From contig NZ_UETR01000005.1 in the NCBI RefSeq assembly GCF_900491745.1, positions 62,001 to 126,000 on the forward strand: a stretch of DNA of 64,000 bases, given 5' to 3'. Below the pieces are notes generated by a model. It saw only the letters and a list, made by a program, of their open reading frames with translations, searched no databases and had not been told where the DNA came from. Position numbers and translations under genes: made by a program. Shown piece after piece: positions 25,398 to 34,302 of this stretch. Position 1 is the stretch's first letter. Every line of letters starts with the position of its first letter. The DNA comes from Amarolinea aalborgensis (lineage in GTDB: Bacteria; Chloroflexota; Anaerolineae; SSC4; Amarolineaceae).

Positions 25398-26629
25398 GGA
25401 AAGAGACTTCCGAAGTCCCCCAGACTTCCGAGGTCTTGAAGACTTCGGATGTCTTAAGTCGCGGTCGCCGCGTCGTTTTCATCAACGCCACGGGCTATTG
25501 GGCCGGCGCGGAAGCCATGCTCCTCGACCTGGCGACGCACCTCGATCCGGCGCAGTGGCGGCCGTTGGTGCTGCTGCCCTTTGTGGGGCCGTTCAGCAGC
25601 GCGTTGACGCAGGCGGGCGTGGCGTGGCGCGTGTGGCCGCTGGCCGCGCCGCGCACCCGTCAGGACCTGCGCTCCGGCCGGGCGCTGCTGCGCCTGGGGC
25701 TACGCCTGCCGCCATCGGTTGTGCGCCTGGCCGCGTGGCTGCGGCGCGAACAGACGGCGCTGGTCCACACCAACAGCAGCGCTGCGCTAGATGGCGCGCT
25801 GGCGGCGCGGCTGGCTGGGGCGCCGCACGTGTGGCACGTGCGCGAACGCCTGCCGCTAGGCGCTCCCTTGCGCAGCCTCTGGTGCCGGGCCATGTTGGGT
25901 CTGTCCGCGGCCGTGGTGGTCAACAGCCGGGCTGTGCGTGCACAGTGGGGGAGCCGCGCCGCCGACCTTCGCTTGCATGTCGTACCCGATGGGTTGGATC
26001 TGTCAACGTTTACGCCCCGACGCGCGGCGGCCGAGGTGCGCGCCGAGCTGGGGCTGGGCGACGGGCCGGTGGTCGGCATGGTGGCTCGCATCGCCCCGAT
26101 CAAGGGGCAGGCGATTTTCCTGGACGCGGCTGCGCGTCTGTGCGCCGATTTTCCCGCCGCCCGCTTTGTGCTCGTGGGCGGCGCACTGCCGGCCTATGAA
26201 CCGCTGCGCCAGGCCCTGTTCGCACAGGCCAACGCCGGGCCATTGGCTGGCCGTGTGATCTTTACCGGTGAAGTGCCGCGGGCGCAAGCGCCGGAGATCA
26301 TGCAGATCTTCGATGTGCTGGCAGCGCCGACCACCACCATGGAAGGCTTTGGTCTGGTCGTCCTGGAAGGCATGGCGCTGGGGCTGCCGGTAGTGGCGAC
26401 GTTGGGCGGGCCTGAGGACTTGATCGTAGAAGGTGAAACCGGCTGCCTGGTTCCAGCCGGCGACGCTGCGGCGTTGGCAAACGCGCTGGCGCGCCTGTTG
26501 CGCGATCCGGCGCACGCCCGGCGCTTGGGGAAGGCTGGCCAGGCGCGCGCGGCCAGCGAGTTCACACTGGCGCAGCACGTGCAGCGGATAGCAGCGATCT
26601 ACACCGCGGTGACTCGAATAACTTCGTAA
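25388..26629 (+). CDS. GT4-family glycosyltransferase
   Basis: A 413-residue cytoplasmic GT-B enzyme. The N-terminal acceptor domain has NATGYWAGAEAML and HTNSSAALDGALAARLAG. The C-terminal donor domain has VVGMVARIAPIKGQAIFLDAAA and the EGFGLVVLEGMALGLPVVAT motif of retaining group 1 transferases, whose Glu residues contact the nucleotide sugar. It overlaps the preceding gene by 10 bp. Residues about 6-22 (TSEVPQTSEVLKTSDVL) are encoded by a short tandem repeat (25404-25459) and are unlike the family. Translation may therefore really begin near VVFINATGYW, although no better start codon is evident. The sugar is unknown. Confidence 0.9.
   Translation: MPLGKETSEVPQTSEVLKTSDVLSRGRRVVFINATGYWAGAEAMLLDLATHLDPAQWRPLVLLPFVGPFSSALTQAGVAWRVWPLAAPRTRQDLRSGRALLRLGLRLPPSVVRLAAWLRREQTALVHTNSSAALDGALAARLAGAPHVWHVRERLPLGAPLRSLWCRAMLGLSAAVVVNSRAVRAQWGSRAADLRLHVVPDGLDLSTFTPRRAAAEVRAELGLGDGPVVGMVARIAPIKGQAIFLDAAARLCADFPAARFVLVGGALPAYEPLRQALFAQANAGPLAGRVIFTGEVPRAQAPEIMQIFDVLAAPTTTMEGFGLVVLEGMALGLPVVATLGGPEDLIVEGETGCLVPAGDAAALANALARLLRDPAHARRLGKAGQARAASEFTLAQHVQRIAAIYTAVTRITS
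25404..25459. repeat. In-gene repeat H8 (GACTTCCGAGGTCTTGAAGAC type)
   Basis: Alternating GACTTCC, GAAGTCC, GACTTCC, GAGGTCT, TGAAGAC, TTCGGAT, GTCTTAA units with strong self-complementarity. A second copy of this family lies at 37252-37287 between nadE and galE. Confidence 0.75.
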
Positions 26630-26645
26630 TAGTTGGGAAAAACGC

Positions 26646-27752
26646 ATGAGAATTGCACTGATGGGCGGCCGAGGCATCCCCGCGAACTACGGCGGCTTCG
26701 AGACGATGATGGAAGAACTGAGCGCGCACCTGGCCGCGCGCGGCCATGATGTGACGGTCTACTGCCGCGTGCCGCATATCCAGATCGCCGGCAACCGCTA
26801 CCGCGGCGTGCGCCTGGTCAAACTGCCGACCGTGCGCCACAAGCACCTGGACACCATCGTCCACACCACGCTGAGCGCGCTGCATGCGCTGGGTCAGGGT
26901 TATGACCTGGTGCTGATGGTCATCGCGGGCAACAGCATCGTGAGCTGGATTCCGCGCCTGGCCGGGCAGAAAGTCATCCTGCACGTAGATGGCCTGGATT
27001 GGCGGCGCGCCAAGTGGGGCGCATGGGCGGCGCGCTACATCCAGGCGGCCGAACACCTGGCGCTGCGCCTGCCCAATGCGTTCATCACCGATTCGCAGGT
27101 GGTTTCAGCCTATTACCAAAACCGCTTTCAGCGCGCCCCGGCCGCGGTCATTGCTTATGGCGCGGACATCGGCCGCCTCCCGCCCGGCGAAACCCTCAGC
27201 CGCTTTGGGCTGGAGCCGCGACGGTATGTGCTCTTTGTCGGACGGCTGGTGCCAGAAAACTGCGTCCATCACCTGGTGGAGGCCTGCCAGGGCCTGGACA
27301 GCGGCTATCGCTGCGTCGTCGTGGGCGACGCGCCGTACCAGGCCGACTACATTGCGCATCTACGCCGCCTGGCCGGGCCGGGCACATTGTTCACCGGTTA
27401 TGTTTTCGGCCAGGGCTACCGCGAGCTGTGCAGCAACGCCTATCTGTTCGTCGAGCCATCCGAAGTCGGCGGCACGCATCCTGCGCTGCTGGAAGCGATG
27501 GCGCTGGGCAACTGCGTCGTGGCCAACGGCATCCCGGAAAATCGAGAGGCGTTGGGCGACGCCGGGCTGGTCTACGATGGGCGGCTGGGCAGTGCGGGCT
27601 TGAAGCCGGTGCTCGATCATCTGCTGGCTTCGCCGCATACCGTGGACGCCTACCGCGCCCGCGCCCTGGCGCACGCCGACGCCCACTACCGCTGGGAACA
27701 GATTACCGATCGCTATGAAGAGCTGTTTGCGCGGATTCTGCGAGAGGCGTAA
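26646..27752 (+). CDS. GT4 glycosyltransferase with DUF1972 (rhamnosyltransferase-type) N-terminus
   Basis: A 368-residue GT-B enzyme. The N-terminal MRIALMGGRGIPANYGGFETMMEEL is the DUF1972 signature found in bacterial rhamnosyltransferases of capsule and EPS clusters. The C-terminal half has YVLFVGRLVPENCVHHLVEA and the EVGGTHPALLEAMALGN donor-binding motif. It likely adds a deoxyhexose or similar unit to the growing lipid-linked glycan. It starts 16 bp after the previous gene, in the same operon. Donor specificity is inference. Confidence 0.88.
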   Translation: MRIALMGGRGIPANYGGFETMMEELSAHLAARGHDVTVYCRVPHIQIAGNRYRGVRLVKLPTVRHKHLDTIVHTTLSALHALGQGYDLVLMVIAGNSIVSWIPRLAGQKVILHVDGLDWRRAKWGAWAARYIQAAEHLALRLPNAFITDSQVVSAYYQNRFQRAPAAVIAYGADIGRLPPGETLSRFGLEPRRYVLFVGRLVPENCVHHLVEACQGLDSGYRCVVVGDAPYQADYIAHLRRLAGPGTLFTGYVFGQGYRELCSNAYLFVEPSEVGGTHPALLEAMALGNCVVANGIPENREALGDAGLVYDGRLGSAGLKPVLDHLLASPHTVDAYRARALAHADAHYRWEQITDRYEELFARILREA

Positions 27753-27761
27753 AGAAAGCGC

Positions 27762-28634
27762 ATGTCATACCCGTCGGTCAGCCACCCCATGCGCCTGCGC
27801 TGTGTCCGTCGCGCGTGTACGATGAAGGCCGCGGCGCCCAGGCTCATGCTGTGCATCCTGTGCATCCTGCTGACTGCGTGTGAAATTCCCACACCCCAAC
27901 TCCGAGACCCTACGCCCACGCTCCCCAATCCCAGCACGGCTGCGCCCACGCCAGACAACGCAAGCGCAGACAGCGGCTGGCAGCCCCTCTTCGCGGGTGC
28001 AGAAGTGCGCCGGAATCTGGGCAATGCAGCGCGTCTGGCCTTGCGCCTTGATCCGGCGGCCGTGACCTTTGCCGTGGCGTTCAACGCCAATCCCAACCAG
28101 ATGCAGACGGTGGGGGCCTGGCTGAGCGCGCAGGCAGCCCTCGCGGCCGTCAACTGCGGCTTCTACCTGACAACCGACCAGGGCGAAAACCGCCACATTG
28201 GTCTGTTGGCCGGGCCGGACGGAGTGCTGTCGCCGCTGCGCAGTGGGTGGGGCGGTGTGCTGTTGGTGCGCGGCAGCCAGGCCAGCCTGGTCATCGCGCC
28301 CGCCAGCGTCAGCCGCGACCTGCGCTTGGGCTTACAGGGTTGGCCCATGTTAGTGCGCAGCGGCAAGCTGGCGGTGGGCTTGGATGACAGCGACGCTGCG
28401 GCCCGCACCGCGGCCGCCGTGGACAGCCAGGGGCGCATCCTCTTCATTGCCGATGTCACTTCCACGACCCTGGCCGAGTTTGCGCGCTTCCTGGCCGCGT
28501 CCGACTTGCAGATCGCGCAGGCCGTCAACCTGGACGGCGGCTCCTCCACTGGCCTGCGCTACCGGGCCACGCTCAATGACCAGGCCGCAGGCTATGACAG
28601 CTTCTTCGTACCGTGCGCGGTGGTGGTCAGGTAG
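27762..28634 (+). CDS. Phosphodiester-glycosidase-like (NAGPA/DUF2233) lipoprotein
   Basis: A 290-residue predicted lipoprotein. The signal segment MLCILCILLTAC has a lipobox with Cys40 when counted from 27762. If translation starts at the ATG at 27822 the signal is a more typical length. A Pro/Thr-rich linker follows. The NAGPA-type domain has AAVNCGFYL, GWPMLVRSGK, RTAAAVDSQGRILFI and the hallmark AVNLDGGSSTGL. NAGPA family enzymes remove N-acetylglucosamine from phosphodiester-linked glycans, and bacterial members are found with EPS genes. It begins 9 bp after the GT4 gene and ends the operon. The signal peptide DNA contains two TGCATCCTG units. Confidence 0.85.
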   Translation: MSYPSVSHPMRLRCVRRACTMKAAAPRLMLCILCILLTACEIPTPQLRDPTPTLPNPSTAAPTPDNASADSGWQPLFAGAEVRRNLGNAARLALRLDPAAVTFAVAFNANPNQMQTVGAWLSAQAALAAVNCGFYLTTDQGENRHIGLLAGPDGVLSPLRSGWGGVLLVRGSQASLVIAPASVSRDLRLGLQGWPMLVRSGKLAVGLDDSDAAARTAAAVDSQGRILFIADVTSTTLAEFARFLAASDLQIAQAVNLDGGSSTGLRYRATLNDQAAGYDSFFVPCAVVVR

Positions 28635-28668
28635 ATGGGGTTTTGGCAGATTGACCATTGAACCCGAT

Positions 28669-31095
28669 TCAGCGAGACGCACTAATCCGAACAGAAGCTG
28701 AATAACGGGGCTGCGACTCGCCGGAACGATAGATGTCCAGCCGATACTCGTCACCAGCGCGAAACGTACGCTCGATCCAGGTGTATTCCACACCTTCGTC
28801 GCAGGTCTGATTGGCGTTCCAGGTCTGATTTTTACGCTCGAGCTCAGTCTGGAGTTGGCCATTGACGTACCAGATACGATCAAGACGCGAGTCTTTTGGT
28901 AATCCACGAAATGGAATCGTGATGTAGAACCTGGTTATGCCGCTCGGCAACGCAGCGGAAGAAGTCATACACAGTTGCAGTTGAGTATCGAAATGTGCCG
29001 CGTCACAAAAAGAGACCACTCCAAATGCAGGTTGTGACGAGGACGGAGAATCGACGCGACAGAGATAGTTTGGGTCCTTTTCGTCACGTCCATCCTGTAC
29101 CCAACCGACGGTCTTCCCATCTTCCCAACGAACCTGCCACCACCATGTTCGATCTTCGCACGCAGGCCCCCCAATGACACGCAAACGTGTGTTTGGGGAC
29201 AGACTTGTGATCTTTGAACTCCTGATGCCAGGTTGAGTGCGCAGTGAAAGCGGATCTCGCGCGGTACTGACCAGAGCGGTATCACCCACTTGCACGTGAG
29301 GTGGTGGTGCATTCGGGCATGTGCGATCAACGCGTGCTGTTGGCTCCGCAATCGGTATCACGATGTCGGTTGCGGTTGGCGGTGAAGACGCAGTAGCGCT
29401 TGGCGGCGGGAGTCTCGTGGCAGTTGCAGTTGATGGCGACTCCAAGGTAGTAACTGCGGTTGCTGTTGGATTCGGACCGGTTGGCTGAGTTGGCGTCGAT
29501 TCTACCCCCGTTACTGGAACTACTGTATTGGCCGTCGGCATAGCTAAAGCAGTGGTCGGCGTAGGGGCAGTTAGGGTTGCCACGGCACTGGTTGCGGTGA
29601 TATTGCTGGCCGTGGAGATCGAAGCGCGGCCAATTCCACCCCATGGCAGGAATCGCCAACCTATGCCACCTATGAGAGCAACCAGGGCCAACGCCAGCCC
29701 AAGCCGGGCCCATGGGCGGCTGCGCGCCGGCTGCCGGACCTGAGCCGCGGATTGTACCGGCGGCATTTGTGCAGTTCCAAGTTGGGTATTCGGAACTGCT
29801 AGGGGTGCGACCACTGCCTGGGCTTGCTGAACGCGCTGGGTCAATGCCTGGGCGCCAGCGTGCGTAGGATCGAGCGCCAGGAGTTGCTGTAGATGGGAAA
29901 GTGTGGCGTTCCAATCGTGCGCAGCAAACGCCGCTTCCGCCAGATGCATTAGGTTGGCGATCCGAGGTGATAATGGATCAGGCGCCGCAGCGCTCACCAC
30001 GTCGAAAATGCGTCCATCCGGTGCGCGCAAGTACAGCACTGGAGTTCCCCATTCCAGATCGTTGCTGATGAAGATTGACTTGCGGGCCTCCCCGAGCGCA
30101 GCGTCAACCGGGTAGCCGTCTGCCAGGGCCTGATAGAACGAATGCGTCAGAACGATGGCGGTCTTGTCTGTTACTTCGAACTGCATAGCAATGACAGCGG
30201 GAATGCCTTGTTGCAGGAGACTTTGACCAACACCGCCAAACGGATCGCTGCGAGAGGCTCGTCCCCCTTCACAGGCATTCAACACCGCAAGGCGCAGGGA
30301 TTTGTGATCATGTAAGAGAGTGCCGAGGCGAAAGGCATCAACGGCCTGGCTATGTCCCGTTTCATCGTTCATTAGAAGGACGCCGCCGCCGGTAGCTGGA
30401 TCAAAACCGCCATGGCCAATGAAATGAAAGATATGATAGGTACGCTGGCGCAGGCGCTGCTGCATGGTGGGAAGCGTACAGGTTTCGAGGCGATCCATCT
30501 TCATCAAGCCCCGTTGTTCCAAGTCAGAGACAGCTTCTTTGAGTTTTGCCCATTCCTGTTCCGCGTCGAGTGGACTGAGATCGGAAGGGCTGGCAATCAT
30601 GACCAACGCAGAGAGTGGTGGACGCACCATGAGGGGCGTGATTGCACCTGGCAGATCGAGGTAGCGCACGATGGGCGTATCAACCGAAAGTGCAAGGAAG
30701 CGGTTCGTCAGGTTGTCGAATAGATACTCCCAGGGGATATCAATGAGAGATGGTGATTCCGAGAGACGCAGACGGACACGCAAACCCTGTTCCTGGCGCT
30801 GTACAGTAGCGAGACTGCTGCGGAGGCAGGTTCCAACATCTCCGGCGAAAACCGCTCGGAAGAGCCGGTTGCCAAAACTCTCGATAAGAGCCATGTCAGG
30901 CGATTGCACGTGGCGCGTGCGCCGACGTGCCTGTCCGAGGCGGAGAACGAAATTGTCCAGTTCCAACGGCGCAAACGGCAGGGTAAAGTCAGTCATAGCC
31001 TGACCGGTCGGTGAATTGATCACACGGGCTCGATACGTGCTCTCATTTCCCTCCTCAATGAGCAGGTCGAAATCAGCATAGGCCTTGGGCGTCAT
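28669..31095 (-). CDS. CHAT-domain caspase-like protease with membrane segment and SH3 domain
   Basis: An 808-residue protein. About residues 1-370 form the CHAT module with the predicted dyad His228 (HFIGHGG) and Cys275 (VLNACEGGRAS), ending in GTPVLYLRAPDG. A TPR-like stretch follows (about 385-430), then one membrane segment (LGLALALVALIGGIGW, about 465-485) and a Thr/Pro-rich linker. An SH3b-type domain is at about 600-680 (LSLRTQPGIRSSKI, VGWVQDG). The C-terminal domain is unrecognised. CHAT proteases are clan CD, like caspases and separase. The membrane segment and SH3b domain suggest an envelope role, with the protease inside and the SH3 part outside. GAGGAGG lies 5 nt upstream of ATG 31095. 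Monocistronic. Confidence 0.9.
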   Translation of the reverse strand: MTPKAYADFDLLIEEGNESTYRARVINSPTGQAMTDFTLPFAPLELDNFVLRLGQARRRTRHVQSPDMALIESFGNRLFRAVFAGDVGTCLRSSLATVQRQEQGLRVRLRLSESPSLIDIPWEYLFDNLTNRFLALSVDTPIVRYLDLPGAITPLMVRPPLSALVMIASPSDLSPLDAEQEWAKLKEAVSDLEQRGLMKMDRLETCTLPTMQQRLRQRTYHIFHFIGHGGFDPATGGGVLLMNDETGHSQAVDAFRLGTLLHDHKSLRLAVLNACEGGRASRSDPFGGVGQSLLQQGIPAVIAMQFEVTDKTAIVLTHSFYQALADGYPVDAALGEARKSIFISNDLEWGTPVLYLRAPDGRIFDVVSAAAPDPLSPRIANLMHLAEAAFAAHDWNATLSHLQQLLALDPTHAGAQALTQRVQQAQAVVAPLAVPNTQLGTAQMPPVQSAAQVRQPARSRPWARLGLALALVALIGGIGWRFLPWGGIGRASISTASNITATSAVATLTAPTPTTALAMPTANTVVPVTGVESTPTQPTGPNPTATAVTTLESPSTATATRLPPPSATASSPPTATDIVIPIAEPTARVDRTCPNAPPPHVQVGDTALVSTARDPLSLRTQPGIRSSKITSLSPNTRLRVIGGPACEDRTWWWQVRWEDGKTVGWVQDGRDEKDPNYLCRVDSPSSSQPAFGVVSFCDAAHFDTQLQLCMTSSAALPSGITRFYITIPFRGLPKDSRLDRIWYVNGQLQTELERKNQTWNANQTCDEGVEYTWIERTFRAGDEYRLDIYRSGESQPRYSASVRISASR

Positions 31096-31550
31096 GATGA
31101 CCTCCTCAAAATTCCGGTTGACCGATAGGGACGTGTTTTTCTACTTAATCGATCTGGAATACATAAAACAGCCGGGGCGGCGCATAACGCCGCGAAGCAG
31201 GCTATCTGTCTGAGATGGCTAAATCGAATCTGTCAGATACATTTGTGCTGGCAATATGCGTGATGTAACTGATTTGGTCTCGGGGTGCCTGCCCAGAGTA
31301 TACGTTAGCATGCGCGAACCGTCAACTCGTAAAAACACACGACTGGAAACGGACCATCCTTGATCTCACGCCAAGTAGGGGCAAACGTCAATGATGAATC
31401 GAGTATCAAGAATTCTTCAACTCAACTTACGTTTTTATCAGATGAAAAGTGTAGGTATACCTTAGCTTTTCTCGGGAAGAGAATTGTGCGACGAGACGTG
31501 TATTTACTACTAATCTACACCTGGCGTGCATTTCAGTTTTGGGGAGCGAC

Positions 31551-31575
31551 GCGCCCTCAGCTTGTCGAAGGGCGC
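31551..31575. repeat. Dispersed hairpin-type repeat (CTTGTCGAAGGGCGC)
   Basis: GCGCCCTCAGCTTGTCGAAGGGCGC, with 7-bp arms, is followed by a related TTCGACTGAACTCACGC stretch. It resembles the 'CTTCGACAAGCTCAGG' type repeats I know from several environmental bacterial genomes. Only one copy is seen in this window. Confidence 0.45.
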
Positions 31576-31687
31576 CCGCCGCGTCGTTTCAACAAGCGTT
31601 CGACTGAACTCACGCCGAAGTCGCAGCGATCGGCTTTTGGAGACCTACCCCCAATGTGAAATGAAATACCCTAGCGCCCGTTCGCAC

Positions 31688-31716
31688 TTGCCCTCACTCG
31701 CTGCCTGGGGTACAAT
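31688..31716 (+). promoter_or_regulatory. Sigma70-like promoter TTGCCC-N17-TACAAT for the peroxiredoxin gene
   Basis: -35 TTGCCC at 31688-31693, -10 TACAAT at 31711-31716, 17-bp spacer. It lies about 78 bp before the peroxiredoxin ATG, and the GGGGTACAAT context matches the other strong promoters in the window. Confidence 0.65.
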
Positions 31717-31793
31717 CAGTACGCGTCGCAAGCCGTTTTGTTTGCGATGGCTGCCTCCCCGTCTACATTTACCCAGAAAGGTTAAAAATACCG

Positions 31794-32255
31794 ATGACCA
31801 CCCTGAAGATTGGCGATCCGGCCCCTGATTTTGCCTTGCCCAGCGACAGCGGCGACACGGTGCGCCTGGCTGACTATCGCGGCAAGCGCGTCGTACTCTA
31901 CTTTTATCCGAAAGATGACACGCCTGGCTGTACGGCGCAGGCATGCGGTTTCCGCGACGCGTACGTGCAGATCGAAGAAAAAAACGCCGTCGTGTTGGGC
32001 ATCAGCCCGGACGGCGTCAAGTCGCACACCAAGTTCAAAACCAAGTTCAATCTCCCCTTCCGCCTGCTGGCCGATGAAGATCACGCGGTCACGGAGGCCT
32101 ATGGCGCCTGGGGCGAAAAATCCATGTACGGCAAGAAGTATATGGGAGTCGTGCGCAGTCACGTCGTGATTGATGAGAACGGCAACCTGGCCGATATTCA
32201 GATCAAGGTGAGCCCCACCGATAGCGTGGAAAAGGCGCTGCAAGCCTTAATGTGA
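31794..32255 (+). CDS. bcp: Peroxiredoxin, Bcp/PrxQ type thioredoxin-dependent thiol peroxidase
   Basis: A 153-residue cytoplasmic peroxidase that reduces hydroperoxides using thioredoxin. The motif FYPKDDTPGCTAQACGFRD gives peroxidatic Cys46 and resolving Cys51, five residues apart as in alpha-type Bcp/PrxQ. Length and full-length similarity are typical for the family. AGAAAGG lies upstream of the ATG with a longish spacer. It has its own promoter at 31688 and is monocistronic. Confidence 0.95.
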   Translation: MTTLKIGDPAPDFALPSDSGDTVRLADYRGKRVVLYFYPKDDTPGCTAQACGFRDAYVQIEEKNAVVLGISPDGVKSHTKFKTKFNLPFRLLADEDHAVTEAYGAWGEKSMYGKKYMGVVRSHVVIDENGNLADIQIKVSPTDSVEKALQALM

Positions 32256-32259
32256 ACAC

Positions 32260-32301
32260 GGCTTAAACGCAAGGGCGCGAAGGTGCAAAGACGCAAAGCT
32301 A
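32260..32301. repeat. Short repeat of the GCAAAGACGCAAAG type
   Basis: ACGCAAGGGCGCGAAGGTGC followed by AAAGACGCAAAGC, units of about 8 nt. An inverted relative lies at 34450-34489 (TTTGCGGCCTGGCGTCG, TGGCGTCTTGGCGTTG), so the two flank the carboxypeptidase gene. Confidence 0.6.
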
Positions 32302-32400
32302 TGCTCATCGCCGTCGGCACGAAAGCGCCGAACAAGTTTGACAGTCCGGAGTACGCCGGAAGGTGTTGTTTGTCAAATCGTTGGTAAGGGGAAGCGGTAC

Positions 32401-34302
32401 ATGAAACAACGGTGGTTTGTTGTGTGCTTGATGGTGGTGTTGGCGCTGCCGGCTGTGACCCTGGCCGCGCCGCCTGATGTGACCCCAGCGGGTGCGCTCA
32501 CACTCCCGCCCGATCCCCCAGCGCGCTTTCATGTCAACGTCGTTGTGCGGTCGGTGCAGGATTTTGCCGACCTGGCGCGACGGCTGCCGACTTACGATGA
32601 AGCCTTCGAGGCCGGGCAGACCAAGTTGAACCTGACACAGGCTGAAATTGACGGCCTGCGCCAGTTGGGTTACGCCGTGGACGTGCTGGGCGCAGCGCCG
32701 GCGCAGCCGGATGCATGGCCGAGCTGCTATTCCAAACTGGCAGACCTCAACAGTTGGCTGGTGAGCTACGCCGCCGCCAATCCAAACCTGATCGAACTGA
32801 GCACCTACGGCAGCAGTTGGTGCCTCGCCCACGGCGGCTGCACCAACGCCGGCGGTCAGACCATCGCTGGTTACAGCTTGCAGGTGGCGCGCATTACCAA
32901 CGAGCTGGGCGCGCCCACGAAAGCGGGCCGTTTCTTCGTGGACGGCGGTCTGCACGCCCGCGAGCTGCCCGGCCCAGAGTTGATGAAGACCTTCATCCAG
33001 ACCCTGGTCAGCGGCTACGGCGTGGATCCGAATATCACCTGGCTGCTAGATAACCGCGAGATCTATGTCGTGCTGGAGAGCAACCCCGACGGTCGGCGCA
33101 TGGTGGAACTGGGCGCCGAACCACCTTACAACAGCAGTCCGTGGTACTGGCGCAAGAACACCAATAACAGCGCGGCCGGTTCCGGCAGCTGCTCGTGGCC
33201 GCCTAACGCCTACAGCCACTATGGCATTGACCTCAATCGCAACCATGTTTTCAAATGGGATGTGGCCGGCGGCGGCTCCACAGCCCCTTGCGACCAGACC
33301 TACCGCGGCGTTGCCCCTGGCTCCGAGCCTGAGATTCAGGCGTATGAAACCCTGGTGCGCAGCCTGATCCCCGATCAGCGCGGGCCGGGCGACACCGATC
33401 CGGCGCCGCTGACCGCCACTGGCATCATGATCAACATTCACAACTATACCGATCCCGGTTCTATCCTGGTGCCCTGGGGTTGGACCACCGCGCTCCCGCC
33501 CAACAACACCGAGTTGATGGCGATTGGCAATAAGTTCAACACCCTGACCGGCAACACTTACGATGTCAGCCATGCGCTCTACCCGGTCAGCGGCAACACG
33601 CGCGACTGGGGTTACGGCGAACTGGGCGTGCCGGCCTATGTGATCGAGCTGTACGGTGATGATTTCTTCACCTCGTGCAGCCTGGTGCCGAGCGTCATCA
33701 GCACCATGCTGCCGGTGCTCAAGTACGCCGCGCTCATCGCCGACCGTCCCTACCAGCGTGCGTTTGGGCCAGATGCCAACAGCCTGGCGGTGCTGCCAGG
33801 CAGCGTCGTGTCTGGCTATTCCTTCAACCTGACGGCGCAAATCAACGATACACAAAATGGCAACCAATCCATTGCCAGCGCCGAATACTACCTGGTGGCG
33901 CAAGGCGCGGCGCCCGTCGGCGATCCGGGCACCGGCGGGGTGATGACGGCCGTGGACGGCACGTTCAACAGCCCGATCGAAGGCGTCAGAGCCACCGTCA
34001 GCACCAACGGGCTGGCGGCTGGCAGGTACCTGGCGCTTGTGCGTGGGCGCGACAGCCTGAACAACTGGGGGCCGCTCGGCGCGCAGTGGATGACCATCTG
34101 CTCGTGGGCCAACGTCAACTGCAGCGCCAACGGCGTGGATGTGCTCGATATTCAGCTCACGGCGCAGGCCGCGCAAGACTATTGGAACGAAGGCACCTAC
34201 ACGGCGCTGTATGACGTGGACTTCAACGGCGTCGGCGATGGCGATTTGGACGTGATAGATATCCTGACCGTCGCCGCCTACTTTGGCACGACGGGGCCGT
34301 GA
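32401..34302 (+). CDS. Secreted M14 zinc carboxypeptidase with dockerin-like C-terminus
   Basis: A 633-residue exported metallopeptidase. Signal peptide MKQRWFVVCLMVVLALPAVTLA; ATG 32401 is preceded by AAGGGGAAG. Zinc ligands: His185 and Glu188 (LHARELPG) and His347 (INIHNYTD). SNPDGRRM and DLNRNHVF are substrate-binding motifs, and Glu416 (YVIELYG) is the likely catalytic base. About 470-570 is a beta-rich accessory domain. The last 55 residues carry two dockerin-like calcium loops (DVLDIQLTAQ; DVDFNGVGDGDLDVIDILTVAAYF). M14 enzymes remove C-terminal residues from peptides. The dockerin-like tail could attach the enzyme to a cohesin partner, but I see no cohesin here. Confidence 0.92.
   Translation: MKQRWFVVCLMVVLALPAVTLAAPPDVTPAGALTLPPDPPARFHVNVVVRSVQDFADLARRLPTYDEAFEAGQTKLNLTQAEIDGLRQLGYAVDVLGAAPAQPDAWPSCYSKLADLNSWLVSYAAANPNLIELSTYGSSWCLAHGGCTNAGGQTIAGYSLQVARITNELGAPTKAGRFFVDGGLHARELPGPELMKTFIQTLVSGYGVDPNITWLLDNREIYVVLESNPDGRRMVELGAEPPYNSSPWYWRKNTNNSAAGSGSCSWPPNAYSHYGIDLNRNHVFKWDVAGGGSTAPCDQTYRGVAPGSEPEIQAYETLVRSLIPDQRGPGDTDPAPLTATGIMINIHNYTDPGSILVPWGWTTALPPNNTELMAIGNKFNTLTGNTYDVSHALYPVSGNTRDWGYGELGVPAYVIELYGDDFFTSCSLVPSVISTMLPVLKYAALIADRPYQRAFGPDANSLAVLPGSVVSGYSFNLTAQINDTQNGNQSIASAEYYLVAQGAAPVGDPGTGGVMTAVDGTFNSPIEGVRATVSTNGLAAGRYLALVRGRDSLNNWGPLGAQWMTICSWANVNCSANGVDVLDIQLTAQAAQDYWNEGTYTALYDVDFNGVGDGDLDVIDILTVAAYFGTTGP

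Larger units (their letters stand above)
31096..31793. other. 700-bp intergenic region between CHAT gene and peroxiredoxin gene
   Basis: Relatively AT-rich compared with its surroundings. It holds the 5' region of the CHAT gene, a small inverted repeat at 31551-31575 (GCGCCCT/AGGGCGC around CAGCTTGTCGA) and the peroxiredoxin promoter. No convincing gene is present. A 99-codon frame at 31360 runs through the repeat and is rejected. Confidence 0.55.

Noticed and set aside
31121..31127. Single ACCGATA upstream of the CHAT-SH3 gene
   Set aside because: One heptamer alone is expected several times by chance in this window, and neither the partner copy nor the -35/-10 spacing is present.
31360..31659. 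99-codon + strand open frame
   Set aside because: Runs through a dispersed repeat and has no ribosome-binding site or protein-like pattern.
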